Origin: Oscillospiraceae bacterium
GTDB lineage: Bacteria; Bacillota; Clostridia; Oscillospirales; Ruminococcaceae
DNA length: 64,000 nucleotides
NCBI GenBank assembly: GCA_017405465.1
Contig: JAFRAJ010000039.1
Coordinates: 62,001 to 126,000, forward strand
Direction: 5' to 3'
Position 1 is the first letter of the stretch; each line of letters begins with the position of its first letter. Below the pieces are notes generated by a model. That model was not told the origin of the DNA, searched no databases, and saw only the letters and a list, made by a program, of their open reading frames with translations. Of this stretch, positions 52,054 to 60,551 are shown one piece after another. The translations under genes were made by a program, and so were the position numbers.

Positions 52054-53199
52054 ATGGCAAACAAACTTGGAAAAAACGGTGTACCTAAGACCGATAGAGC
52101 GATGCTTATCCTGACACTTGTTCTCGTGGTAGTCGGGCTGCTTATGATGTTCTCTGCAAGCTATGCCAATGCCTTATATTACAAAAACGATGCGTTTTAT
52201 TACATCAAGAAGCAGGCAAGGTTCGCTCTGGTAGGGGTGATAATGATGATTATCATCTCATATATTCCGTATACGATCCTTCATAAATTTGCCGGTCTTA
52301 TATATATCGGTTCTCTCGGAATGCTGGTAGTGACACTTACGATGCCTGCGATAAATGATGCAAAAAGATGGATTATCTTGGGAGGTTTTACTTTTCAGCC
52401 TTCAGAAGCAATGAAGGTCGCAATAATCATATTGTTTGCTCATCTTATATCTATCAGACCATCCAGTCTGAAGACGTTCAAAGGCTTTCTCGTATATATG
52501 ATGTTGCTGGCGCTTCCTGTCGCTGTAATGGTCCTGCAGCCACATATATCAGGCACGATCCAGCTCGTTCTGTTCGGTACAGTGGTCTTGCTTATTGGCG
52601 GAGCTAATATAATGCACTTCGTGATCCCTGCATCAGTACTCGGCCCTACGCTAGGAATGCTTATCTGGAAAGTCCAGGCATTCGATTATGCAAAGAGACG
52701 TATTCTTGCTCTTGTTGGCGGAGAAGCTGACAGATGGCAGATCGAACAGGGAATGCTGGCGATAGGATCAGGCGGGTTTTTCGGCTTGGGGCTAGGTAAC
52801 TCCAGACAGAAACAGCTTTATGTACCAGAACCGCAGAACGACTTTGTGTTTTCAATAATCTGCGAAGAGATTGGATTCATGGGAGCTTTTCTGATAATCG
52901 GACTCTTTGTTGCATTTTTCCTGAGAGGAATTCATATAGCTATGAATGCAAAGGATCGTTTCGGTATGCTTTTGGTCGCCGGCGTTACTTCACAGATAGC
53001 TATTCAGACTATACTTAATATCGCGGTAGTGACAGGATCTATTCCGAATACCGGAATAAGTCTGCCGTTTTTCAGTCAGGGCGGAACCTCTATTCTCATA
53101 CTGCTTTGTTCAGTGGGCGTCATTCTTTCTGTTGCCCGCTACAGTAATAAGGATAATGATGAGGAGCTCCTTCCTGAAGAAAGTGAGGCAAACGAATGA
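52054..53199 (+). CDS. ftsW: SEDS glycosyltransferase FtsW
   Basis: A 381-residue SEDS protein with about ten membrane segments, the lipid II polymerase paired with the class B PBP. Landmarks: MMFSASYA (residues 31-38), GGFTFQPSEAMK (about 109-120, with the catalytic-region residues), RWQIEQGMLAIGSGGFFGLGLGNSRQK (split, about 227-253) and PEPQNDFVFSIICEEIG (about 258-274), ending PFFSQGGTSI. The position between mraY and murG favours FtsW over SpoVE or RodA. The usual murD between mraY and ftsW is missing. It overlaps murG by 4 bases. Confidence 0.92.
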   Translation: MANKLGKNGVPKTDRAMLILTLVLVVVGLLMMFSASYANALYYKNDAFYYIKKQARFALVGVIMMIIISYIPYTILHKFAGLIYIGSLGMLVVTLTMPAINDAKRWIILGGFTFQPSEAMKVAIIILFAHLISIRPSSLKTFKGFLVYMMLLALPVAVMVLQPHISGTIQLVLFGTVVLLIGGANIMHFVIPASVLGPTLGMLIWKVQAFDYAKRRILALVGGEADRWQIEQGMLAIGSGGFFGLGLGNSRQKQLYVPEPQNDFVFSIICEEIGFMGAFLIIGLFVAFFLRGIHIAMNAKDRFGMLLVAGVTSQIAIQTILNIAVVTGSIPNTGISLPFFSQGGTSILILLCSVGVILSVARYSNKDNDEELLPEESEANE

Positions 53200-54314
53200 G
53201 AGCAGTCATAGCTGCTGGAGGAACCGCAGGACATATAAATCCGGCGCTGGCAATCGCAGAGCAGATCATGCTCAATGAACCGGATTCAGAGATAGTTTTT
53301 ATGGGAAGGGAAGACGGAATGGAGAACCGTCTTGTGACAGCAAAAGGGTACAGACTTGTCCCTATTGATGTCTGGGGATTCATGAGAAGCTTCAAACTTG
53401 AAGATATACTGTTTAATCTCAATTCTCTTAGACTGATTGTGAAATCAAGCATTACTGCAAGACGATTCCTGAAGAAGTTCAAACCGGATGTAGTTATAGG
53501 ATGCGGCGGTTACGTCAGTGGTCCTGTGGTAAGTCAGGCATCAGGACTCGGAATAAAGACGGCAATTCATGAACAGAACTCATTTCCTGGTCTTACTACC
53601 AGGATCCTCTCCAGAAAAGTCGATCTGATTCTCGCGCCGAATGAAGATGCAATGGAGAAGATCGGCCATCCTGAAAAGACTGTGGTAGTCGGAAATCCGA
53701 TCTCAGCAGCAGTTGTAAGTGCTGACAGAGATGCAGCCCGTGTTGCGCTTGGAATAGGTGAACGTACCTGTATTCTTTCATTTGGTGGTTCCCTAGGTGC
53801 TCAGGTGATAAATGACATTGCTGCAAGAATGTTCAGACAGTGCAGCGCTAGAGATGATATATTTTTTATACATGCTACAGGAGGATATGATACTGAATCA
53901 TTTCCTAAGCAGCTTGAGGAATACGGAATAGACCCGGATACAATGCCCTGCAGAGTCAGCACATATATTTACGATATGCCTGACTGTCTTGCTGCTGCCG
54001 ATATAGTCGTCTCAAGAAGCGGGGCAATCACGATAAGCGAGCTTGCTGCTGCTGGCAAAGCTTCGTATCTTATCCCTTCACCTAACGTCGCAGAGAATCA
54101 TCAGTATTACAACGCACTTACTCTATCAAGCCGTGGTGCTGCAGTTCTTGAAGAGGAAAAAGATATGGATCCTGAAAGAACAGCGTCGAGGATCATTGAG
54201 CTTGCCTGCAACAGGGATGAGATCATTAAGATGAGCAAAGCTGCAAAAGAGATAGCGGCTCCGGATGCTGCTGCGCTTATTTATAAAAAGATTAGAACAC
54301 TGCTGAAAGGCTGA
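53196..54314 (+). CDS. murG: UDP-GlcNAc--undecaprenyl-PP-MurNAc-pentapeptide GlcNAc transferase
   Basis: A 372-residue GT28 enzyme making lipid II at the inner face of the membrane. The N-terminal Gly-rich loop AAGGTAGHINPALA (about residues 5-18), GCGGYVSGPVV (about 100-110) and HEQNSFPG (about 122-129) are diagnostic; the C-domain has LSFGGSLGAQVIND (about 191-204) and the UDP-binding SRSGAITISELAA (about 273-285) with PSPNVAENHQ. Starts in the ftsW stop (ATGA). Confidence 0.96.
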   Translation: MRAVIAAGGTAGHINPALAIAEQIMLNEPDSEIVFMGREDGMENRLVTAKGYRLVPIDVWGFMRSFKLEDILFNLNSLRLIVKSSITARRFLKKFKPDVVIGCGGYVSGPVVSQASGLGIKTAIHEQNSFPGLTTRILSRKVDLILAPNEDAMEKIGHPEKTVVVGNPISAAVVSADRDAARVALGIGERTCILSFGGSLGAQVINDIAARMFRQCSARDDIFFIHATGGYDTESFPKQLEEYGIDPDTMPCRVSTYIYDMPDCLAAADIVVSRSGAITISELAAAGKASYLIPSPNVAENHQYYNALTLSSRGAAVLEEEKDMDPERTASRIIELACNRDEIIKMSKAAKEIAAPDAAALIYKKIRTLLKG

Positions 54315-54322
54315 GTACCGTT

Positions 54323-55138
54323 TTGGCAAGAAGGACAGTAAAAACGAGAAAGAAAAAAAGAAGGACCGCACCCAAATATATTATGAGAAGGGTGACGGCC
54401 ATACTTTTGTTTATTGCTGTCGTTACTGGAGTAGTATTATCACTTACTATCTTTTTTAAGATCGAAGATATTCAGATTAAAGGGCTCCTTGAGATATACA
54501 CTAAGCAGGAAGTATCTGCAGCTTCCGGACTGAAGAAAGGTGACAATATCCTGAGGTTCTCTGTGTATAACACCAAGAATCGAATATGCAGACAGCTGCC
54601 TTATATTTCAGACGTCGTAATCAAGCGCGTATTGCCTTCTACAGTTGTGATATCGGTTAAAGAAGAAGATACTGCCATAGTGGTAGTATCAAAAGAGGGA
54701 AGCCTTATTGTCACAAAAGATCTTAAGATACTCAGTTCCGCCGGTGCGTTTCCCGGTAAGGCATTGATGATATATGGCATTCAGCCATCTAACCGAAAAC
54801 CAGGTGAGAAGGTCACTTCAGAAGATAAAGACTCAATAAAATCGCTTTCAGAAATAATAAACCAGCTGTCCTCACTGGAATTGCTTTCAGATACTTCGGC
54901 CATTAATACCGCAGATAAGCTGAATGTGGCAATGGTGATGAGAGGAAAGATACTCGTTAAGTTCGGAACTGTAGGTGATATAGAACGCAAGTGTCTTATG
55001 CTGGCGGAGATGATGAACAATCACATAGAAGAATCAGATATGGGGATCCTCGATCTGTCTGTCAGCGGTAAAGCGACATATGCTCCTAGGAATGATAAAG
55101 AGCTCGCAGAGGCGATCCAGCAGGCGATTTACAGCTAA
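54323..55138 (+). CDS. ftsQ: cell division protein FtsQ/DivIB
   Basis: A 271-residue bitopic protein. The short, very basic cytoplasmic tail (about 1-23, RRTVKTRKKKRR) leads to a membrane segment (about 24-45) and an extracytoplasmic POTRA domain (about 46-115: FKIEDIQIKGLLEIYTKQEV, NILRFSV, LPSTVVISVKEED), then a beta domain. It scaffolds FtsL/DivIC in the divisome. The start is TTG at 54323, eight bases after murG; no strong ribosome site is visible, the best being AAAGG inside the murG end. Confidence 0.85.
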   Translation: MARRTVKTRKKKRRTAPKYIMRRVTAILLFIAVVTGVVLSLTIFFKIEDIQIKGLLEIYTKQEVSAASGLKKGDNILRFSVYNTKNRICRQLPYISDVVIKRVLPSTVVISVKEEDTAIVVVSKEGSLIVTKDLKILSSAGAFPGKALMIYGIQPSNRKPGEKVTSEDKDSIKSLSEIINQLSSLELLSDTSAINTADKLNVAMVMRGKILVKFGTVGDIERKCLMLAEMMNNHIEESDMGILDLSVSGKATYAPRNDKELAEAIQQAIYS

Positions 55139-55303
55139 TCTATAGATATATCGTCTCAGAATTCTTGTAAGTGCCTCTTGCGGAAACACTATCGATTTTG
55201 AAAATGAAACAGTATATAATGTTTTCTAAGGCAATCTGAGATTTGATATGATAACATTCAAATAGATGTCATTTAATTGTATTTGAGGAGGGTAGCCTGA
55301 ATC

Positions 55304-56542
55304 ATGAACTTCAGACTCGATGAAGAAACTCAATATGAGACAAATATCAAAGTGATCGGAGTCGGCGGTGGCGGCGGAAATGCTGTGAACCGTATGTCCG
55401 ATGCAGGAATTCAGGGTGTCGAACTCATAGCGATGAATACAGACAGCCAGATCCTGAAATACAGCAAAGCAACATATAAGCTCCAGATCGGAGATAAACT
55501 TACCCATGGACTTGGCGCAGGCGGTGATCCTGACAAAGGCAGACGCGCTGCTGAAGAGAGCAGGGAGGAGATCGCTGCAGCTCTCAAAGGAGCTAACATG
55601 GTGTTTGTAACAGCAGGAATGGGCGGCGGCACTGGAACAGGAGCAGCCCCTGTCGTAGCGGAGGTCGCAAGAGAGCAGGGAATCCTGACAGTAGCTATTG
55701 TTACCAAGCCGTTCTCTTTTGAGGGAAGACGTAAGATGCGTCTTGCAGAAGATGGCCTCAGTGAACTTCGTGAACATGTCGACTCACTAATCGTTATTCC
55801 TAACGACAGATTAAAACTCCTTGAGACTGATGAGCCTATTACACTTAAGAATGCTTTTGATATGGCAGATAATGTGCTCAGACAAGGTGTTCAGTGCATC
55901 TCTGAAGCGATCAATGTTCCGGGACTTATCAACCTAGACTTCGCAGACGTTGAATCTGTTATGAGAAATATGGGTTATGCTCATATGGGCGTTGGCAGAG
56001 CTTCCGGAAAAGACAAAGCACGTGTTGCTGCTGCTATGGCAATCGACAGTCCTCTGCTCGAAACGAAGATCGATGGCTGCAAGGGAATTATCCTGAACAT
56101 TACAGCATCTCCTGATATTGATCTGGACGACGTTGAACTTGCTGCTAATATGTTCAAGGAAGCTGCTGATCCGGATGCCAATATCATCTGGGGCGTTGCA
56201 TTTAATGATGATATGGATGACGAGATCGCTATAACTGCGATCGCAGCAGGTTTCGATGAGCCTATAGCAGCCCCGGCACCTGTCGTGGAAGAGAAACCTG
56301 TTGTTAAGCCGGAACCTGCACCTGCACCTGTTGCCGAACCTGTCGTAGAGCCTCAGCCGGCTCCGGTAAATCCGGAACCCAGGAGATCTCCTCAGGACGA
56401 ATGGGATGTTTGGCTCAGAGATTTCAGTGCTAAGAATGAGAAGATGAGTCTCGGTACAGCCGATGTCACCAAACCAGTTACATCTACATTCGAGAAAGAT
56501 ATAAGTGACCTGCTCGATTTGGATAAACATCCTGAAAACTGA
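55304..56542 (+). CDS. ftsZ: cell division protein FtsZ
   Basis: A 412-residue tubulin homologue that forms the Z-ring. The tubulin signature GGGTGTG (107-113) is intact, with [13 protein letters not shown] (about 19-31) and the synergy-loop NLDFADV (about 206-212). A Pro/Ala/Val/Glu-rich linker (about 322-365) precedes the C-terminal tail. The usual conserved peptide (PxFLRR-like) is not obvious; EWDVWLRDF (about 367-375) or the last residues [10 protein letters not shown] may serve. GAGGAGGG precedes the ATG. A 165-base gap separates it from ftsQ and contains TATAAT at about 55215, so it may have an extra promoter. Confidence 0.95.
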   Translation: MNFRLDEETQYETNIKVIGVGGGGGNAVNRMSDAGIQGVELIAMNTDSQILKYSKATYKLQIGDKLTHGLGAGGDPDKGRRAAEESREEIAAALKGANMVFVTAGMGGGTGTGAAPVVAEVAREQGILTVAIVTKPFSFEGRRKMRLAEDGLSELREHVDSLIVIPNDRLKLLETDEPITLKNAFDMADNVLRQGVQCISEAINVPGLINLDFADVESVMRNMGYAHMGVGRASGKDKARVAAAMAIDSPLLETKIDGCKGIILNITASPDIDLDDVELAANMFKEAADPDANIIWGVAFNDDMDDEIAITAIAAGFDEPIAAPAPVVEEKPVVKPEPAPAPVAEPVVEPQPAPVNPEPRRSPQDEWDVWLRDFSAKNEKMSLGTADVTKPVTSTFEKDISDLLDLDKHPEN

Positions 56543-56559
56543 AAAAATAGTTACTTAAG

Positions 56560-56600
56560 TATCTGGAAGGAACAGAACAGCTCCTTCCAGATAGTTTTTA
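56560..56600 (+). terminator. terminator of the dcw cluster after ftsZ
   Basis: ATCTGGAAGGA pairs perfectly with TCCTTCCAGAT around a 10-base loop, followed by AG and five T. Confidence 0.85.
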
Positions 56601-56696
56601 TAGTTAGTATCAGTGACTGATTGGAAAAAAGATATGGATGCATTTGTGGATTAAAGAGACCGTTTACTCCTCAACGAAGATAAATATACATTTTCA

Positions 56697-57434
56697 GTGC
56701 TGTCGAGAATAATCTGCGGGGAAAACGAATTACTATTGTCAGATCATGAAAAGAACATCATCTGTTTCAGCTGTCAGCCATATCCGGTTTGGATATGGAC
56801 TCCTGATGATGCTTCTGAAGATGACTGGGAGAGGGCATATATCCTTGCTAAAGAGAATGCCCTTTTAGCTGGCGATCACCGTTTTAACATGAAGTATGAG
56901 CTGGCAGAATACTTCATTAGCAGAGCTAAGAAAGAAGGATTAGCTTTTTCTGTCACAACAAATCTCTATGCGTATGACTGCTTGGCTCCCATCGCACCTG
57001 CAGTAAAAACGGATGGAAAGCTTCATCTGTGCACATCAGATGACCTTGATGAATTGGTCGACTTTTTCGAGATGTTCCGCAATGCTGTTGGGATCGATCA
57101 AGAAAGCAGAGAACAATACCGTATACAGGCTGAGGACGGAATAAGATCAGGCAGAGTGTATTTCTGGGAGAATTCATCAGGAAAGGCAGTTGCTAGCTGC
57201 AACTGGCACCCTGTAAATGACATGGCATCTATCGGACTAGTCTATACACGTGAAGAAGAACGCAGGAAACACTACGCTGAGCATCTTGTGTATGAGGTAA
57301 CTATGATTGCAAAGGCAAAAGGATTCACTCCTATGCTTTATACTGATGCTGATTATGCTGCTTCAAACGCATGTTATGAAAAGATAGGATACGTATTACG
57401 TGGTAAGCTCTGTACCATTGCACAGCATGGATGA
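56697..57434 (+). CDS. GNAT family N-acetyltransferase
   Basis: A 245-residue protein whose C-terminal half (about 130-240) is a GNAT domain: SIGLVYTREEERRKHYAEHLVYEV (motif A, about 180-203) and DYAASNACYEKIGYVLRG (motif B, about 219-236). In motif A the canonical RxxGxA reads RRKHYA, so the pyrophosphate-loop glycine is His, which may weaken acetyl-CoA binding. The N-terminal 120 residues are a second, degenerate GNAT-like or helical domain (two-domain GNATs of this size are common in Clostridia). The GTG start at 56697 is the best in-frame choice, but no good ribosome site precedes it; the start is uncertain. Monocistronic. Confidence 0.7.
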   Translation: MLSRIICGENELLLSDHEKNIICFSCQPYPVWIWTPDDASEDDWERAYILAKENALLAGDHRFNMKYELAEYFISRAKKEGLAFSVTTNLYAYDCLAPIAPAVKTDGKLHLCTSDDLDELVDFFEMFRNAVGIDQESREQYRIQAEDGIRSGRVYFWENSSGKAVASCNWHPVNDMASIGLVYTREEERRKHYAEHLVYEVTMIAKAKGFTPMLYTDADYAASNACYEKIGYVLRGKLCTIAQHG

Positions 57435-57584
57435 TCATAATCCGAGGACAAAGCAATGATCAGTTTTTCAGAACAAGCGGATTGCAGTTCTATGTGAATG
57501 TTGTATACTAATCTCTAATAAATAAGGAACTTATCAGCATCAAATTGTGTACCTTATCAAGTGAAACCGATGAAAGGGAATAAG

Positions 57585-59210
57585 ATGAGTGCCGCAAAAG
57601 AAAGCAATGACAGCTTTGTAAAAAGAAATGCAATGTCCAGTGAAGCGGAAGACGGAAAGAAATTCTTCCGTACTTCATTGTTCGGCTATAACAAGATAGC
57701 TGTAAATGACTATATAGACCGCCTTTATTCAGAATATTCTGAAGGTGAGAAAGCTCTCGTTGCTGAAGTTAACAAACTTCGCAAAATTAATGAAGATCTT
57801 CAGGAGAAGAACAAAGAGTATGATTCGGAGTTCCAATCTGTAAGAGAACAGGTGACTACTGAGCTTGCGTTTGTATCTCAGTACAGAGATATCGAGAAAG
57901 AGTACAGTACTACTATCGAAGATCTTCAGAAAGCCCGTGATACCCTGGAAGAAAAGGTCAAAGCAGGAGATGAACTGAATACTTCGCTTCTTTCCAGACT
58001 TGAGGAATCCATAAACAGAGCAGACGAGCTGCAGCGGACTATAGACCGTCAGAATGAGGAGCTGTCAAGATTGTCATCGGGCAAGACAGATGACAGTATC
58101 TCAATGTTTACAATAAACGAAAATGAACTCGGCGTATCTTCAGACTCAGCGCAGGATAAAGACCCGGAACCTGCAGTTTCTGCAGAGAGTGAAGAAACTA
58201 TCAGGAAATTGACAGAAGATGTATCTTCTTTCGAAAGGAGACTGTCAGAAGCTGAGAGAGAACGTGACAGTGCACTATCTGCGCTGCAGGCAGCAGCTGA
58301 TCAAATAAGACAGATGCGGAATGAGCTTAACAAGCGCATATCGCAGCTGATCAGCCAAAGGGATACCGATATCGCTAGAAATAATGAGAGAATGATGGCC
58401 CAATACGAGAAACGCATTAATGAACATGAGAGGCGTTACTCGGAACTCAAGAGGGAGAACAGCCGCCTCAGCGGAGAAATCTCAGAGATAATTCGGAAGC
58501 GGGACAATGCCATCGCCTCGAATAATGAAAAGATGCAGGCGCATTTTGACAAAATGCTCGGTCAGTATCAGGCGGAGGCAGCTGAACTTAAGCGTTCGAA
58601 TTCCAACCTCAGTAAAGAAACAGAAGGGCTGACAAGAGATCTTCAGCAGAAGAACAGCGAACTGGAAGAAAGAATTGCAGCTCTTTCAAAAGAAAAAGAA
58701 GATGCTATCCGTCACTATAATGCTGTTCTGCAGAACGGGCAGAATCAGATTCAGAAACTCCAAAAAGAGTTTCAGAGCCGGATGCAGAACGTGCAGAATA
58801 TTGTGACCAGCATGCAGACCCAGAACACAAAACTCCAGCAGTCTCTGAATGAAAAGAACAATCAGCTGAAAGAAATAATAGGCAGATACAACAGTGCCGT
58901 TGAAGTTCTCAACAAAAGACAGGGCATCATTCAGGATATGAGCAGCAAGCTGTCTGAAGAGAATCAGAAACAGATGGAGAGAGAATTCAGGATCAATTCA
59001 CTTAACAGTGAGATGGTACGCAGAGATATTTCGCTGTCGCAGAAAGATAATGAGATCCTTGCGCTGAGGAATTATATCAGCGAGCTCGAAAGCAGACTCG
59101 GATACGCGGTAGGTTATCAGAACGGACACAAGAGTTCTTTTGAAGTAGCTTACAGAAACGACTCACAGAATCAGGATCAAGCTGTTGGCGACTCTTCTCA
59201 GATTGAGTAG
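57585..59210 (+). CDS. large coiled-coil protein with DivIVA-like N-terminus
   Basis: A 541-residue protein. Residues about 27-47 (FFRTSLFGYNKIAVNDYIDRL) match the DivIVA-type lipid-binding start, in which FxxxxxGYNxxxVxxYI is the typical pattern. Nearly everything else (about 50-150 and 200-510) is predicted coiled coil, rich in Glu/Gln/Lys/Arg with heptads, broken by an acidic Ser-rich segment (about 160-205). No membrane segment is visible. DivIVA/GpsB proteins recruit factors to curved membrane at septa and poles; lying 1 kb after ftsZ, a polar or septal scaffold role is inferred. ATG 57585 is chosen because AAAGGGA precedes it; GTG 57561 is an alternative. Confidence 0.75.
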   Translation: MSAAKESNDSFVKRNAMSSEAEDGKKFFRTSLFGYNKIAVNDYIDRLYSEYSEGEKALVAEVNKLRKINEDLQEKNKEYDSEFQSVREQVTTELAFVSQYRDIEKEYSTTIEDLQKARDTLEEKVKAGDELNTSLLSRLEESINRADELQRTIDRQNEELSRLSSGKTDDSISMFTINENELGVSSDSAQDKDPEPAVSAESEETIRKLTEDVSSFERRLSEAERERDSALSALQAAADQIRQMRNELNKRISQLISQRDTDIARNNERMMAQYEKRINEHERRYSELKRENSRLSGEISEIIRKRDNAIASNNEKMQAHFDKMLGQYQAEAAELKRSNSNLSKETEGLTRDLQQKNSELEERIAALSKEKEDAIRHYNAVLQNGQNQIQKLQKEFQSRMQNVQNIVTSMQTQNTKLQQSLNEKNNQLKEIIGRYNSAVEVLNKRQGIIQDMSSKLSEENQKQMEREFRINSLNSEMVRRDISLSQKDNEILALRNYISELESRLGYAVGYQNGHKSSFEVAYRNDSQNQDQAVGDSSQIE

Positions 59211-59236
59211 TGATAATTTAATTCACAAATAATAAA

Positions 59237-59269
59237 ACAGGCGACTTCCTTTAACTGGAAGTCGCCTGT
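59237..59269. terminator. bidirectional terminator between coiled-coil gene and HD gene
   Basis: ACAGGCGACTTCC pairs perfectly with GGAAGTCGCCTGT, 7-base loop. T-rich flanks occur on the minus strand (TTTTATT) and weakly on plus, fitting the two convergent genes. Confidence 0.85.
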
Positions 59270-59286
59270 CAGTTTATGGCTGAAAA

Positions 59287-59862
59287 TCAAGTTTCCAACA
59301 GATATGTAGCTTCTAGATCACTGAGGTGCAGTTTTACCGCCAGAGGGTATTTATTGAACGCATTTCCGATGTTGAAACCTCCGGAATGAGCGCTGTCATC
59401 AAATCCGCCCATGTGCCATCTGATAGCAATGGCTTCTTCCGGAGATAGTCTCATGAACCGTTCGATGAGATAGACTGATTTTTCACCATGCCCATAAGGA
59501 TACGGATCATCTATCGAATAGTATGGGACTTTTTCCCATTGTCCGGTTATGTCATTCTTCACGTTTCTGGTAGTCTCTTTGTAAAAGTTAGCCTTACAAA
59601 GATCATGAAGCAGAGATACAACAGCTATCGTTTCGTCAGAATGCGCATTATCCTGATCATTTCTTTTTTTTAGGATGTCATATACATTCAGTGAATGAAT
59701 AACAAGTCCTTCACTGAATGCTCCATGATATCTAGTGCTCGCCGGAGCAGTAAAAAAATCTGTGCGGTTATCCATCCACTCAAGCAGTCTGTCAGCTCCC
59801 TGGCGTTTGATGTACTGTTCGTAAATGTTGAGAAAGCGTTCTTTATTTTCACTGTTGATCAT
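59287..59862 (-). CDS. HD-domain phosphohydrolase-like protein
   Basis: A 191-residue protein with HD-superfamily residues: HSLNVYD (about 56-62, first metal His), SLLHDLCKANF (about 83-93, the HD pair) and IRWHMGG (about 148-154), with a distal LHLSDLEA giving the last Asp. Such proteins hydrolyse nucleotides or cyclic nucleotides; the substrate is unknown. Similar sequences occur in phage-associated and clostridial genes. It starts one base after the stop of the upstream PC4-like gene, so the two are co-translated on the minus strand. Confidence 0.75.
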   Translation of the reverse strand: MINSENKERFLNIYEQYIKRQGADRLLEWMDNRTDFFTAPASTRYHGAFSEGLVIHSLNVYDILKKRNDQDNAHSDETIAVVSLLHDLCKANFYKETTRNVKNDITGQWEKVPYYSIDDPYPYGHGEKSVYLIERFMRLSPEEAIAIRWHMGGFDDSAHSGGFNIGNAFNKYPLAVKLHLSDLEATYLLET

Positions 59863-59863
59863 T

Positions 59864-60085
59864 TCAGATTTCCATTCCGTTCAGTATCTCTTTAAGTGCT
59901 TTAAGCTCTTCCAGAGAAAGGGAAATACCTTTTCCCATCTTTTCATTGCCTGGAGCCCAGTCACGTATATCGTATTTAGGCGCGCGTCCGTTCCAGCTTA
60001 TCAGATTGATCTGCCTGGACCAACCGTTGATATTTTGTGAAAGGATTCCAACCTGTTCGGTGATTTCATAAGAGAATTCAGGCAT
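59864..60085 (-). CDS. YdbC/PC4-like single-stranded nucleic-acid-binding protein
   Basis: A 73-residue protein matching the bacterial YdbC branch of the PC4 fold: EITEQVGILS then WSRQINLISWNGRAPKYDIRDW (about residues 22-43) and GKGISLSLEELKALKEIL (about 52-69). PC4-fold proteins bind single-stranded DNA as dimers and influence transcription or repair. GGAGGAGT lies before the ATG (minus strand). First gene of a two-gene unit with the HD hydrolase, suggesting a joint role in nucleic-acid maintenance (inference). Confidence 0.82.
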   Translation of the reverse strand: MPEFSYEITEQVGILSQNINGWSRQINLISWNGRAPKYDIRDWAPGNEKMGKGISLSLEELKALKEILNGMEI

Positions 60086-60190
60086 GTGTCACTCCTCCAG
60101 TGTTTTCTTTGATCTGGTTATATATAATTATACATATCAAGCTAAAAATCAAGATGAAGGCAAATGAAGGCTTTATCTGTGGTTAATTTG

Positions 60191-60218
60191 TTGACAAACG
60201 TTATAAAGTTGTTATAAT
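60191..60218 (+). promoter_or_regulatory. sigma-A promoter for tRNA-Gln
   Basis: TTGACA and TATAAT, 16-base spacing, ending 15 bases before the tRNA. Confidence 0.78.
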
Positions 60219-60233
60219 AGTGTTCGTGTCTGG

Positions 60234-60307
60234 AGCGGAATTGTGTAACGGTAGCACGGCAGACTCTGACTCTGTTTGCGAGGGTTCGAATCCTTCTTCC
60301 GCTACCA
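60234..60307 (+). tRNA. tRNA-Gln (anticodon CTG)
   Basis: Acceptor AGCGGAA pairs with TTCCGCT, then A and encoded CCA. The anticodon loop CTCTGAC carries CTG at 60266-60268. T-arm GAGGG-TTCGAAT-CCTTC (one G-T). Confidence 0.92.
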
Positions 60308-60334
60308 AAGCCGATGATCCCTGATCATCGGCTT
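60308..60334 (+). terminator. 12-bp hairpin between tRNA-Gln and tRNA-Pro
   Basis: AAGCCGATGATC pairs perfectly with GATCATCGGCTT, loop CCT. No T-run follows, so it may be a partial terminator or processing signal; no separate promoter is seen for tRNA-Pro. Confidence 0.6.
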
Positions 60335-60341
60335 AATTATT

Positions 60342-60418
60342 CGGGGTGTGGCTCAGTTTGGTAGAGTGCTTGGTTCGGGACCAAGAGGCCGCGGGTTCGA
60401 ATCCCGCCACTCCGACCA
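60342..60418 (+). tRNA. tRNA-Pro (anticodon CGG)
   Basis: Acceptor CGGGGTG pairs with CACTCCG (one G-T), then A and encoded CCA. The anticodon stem CTTGG/CCAAG encloses TTCGGGA with CGG at 60376-60378. Confidence 0.93.
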
Positions 60419-60422
60419 CATC

Positions 60423-60455
60423 GATCCTCGTCTTTTGACGGGGATCTTTGTTTTT
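60423..60455 (+). terminator. terminator after tRNA-Pro
   Basis: GATCCTCGTC pairs with GACGGGGATC (one T-G), loop TTTT, followed by TTTGTTTTT. Confidence 0.8.
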
Positions 60456-60551
60456 CATAATGTGTTCTTACACTGCAGCTTTATTTTCAGTAAAATAAAT
60501 ATAGAGACCACATTCGTTTAATTGTTTGTATTATCAACAGGAGAGATGGTA

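Noticed and set aside
55201..55260. A definite ftsZ promoter around TATAAT 55215-55220
   Set aside because: No acceptable -35 box lies at 16-18 bases upstream, so I mention it only as a possibility in the ftsZ entry.
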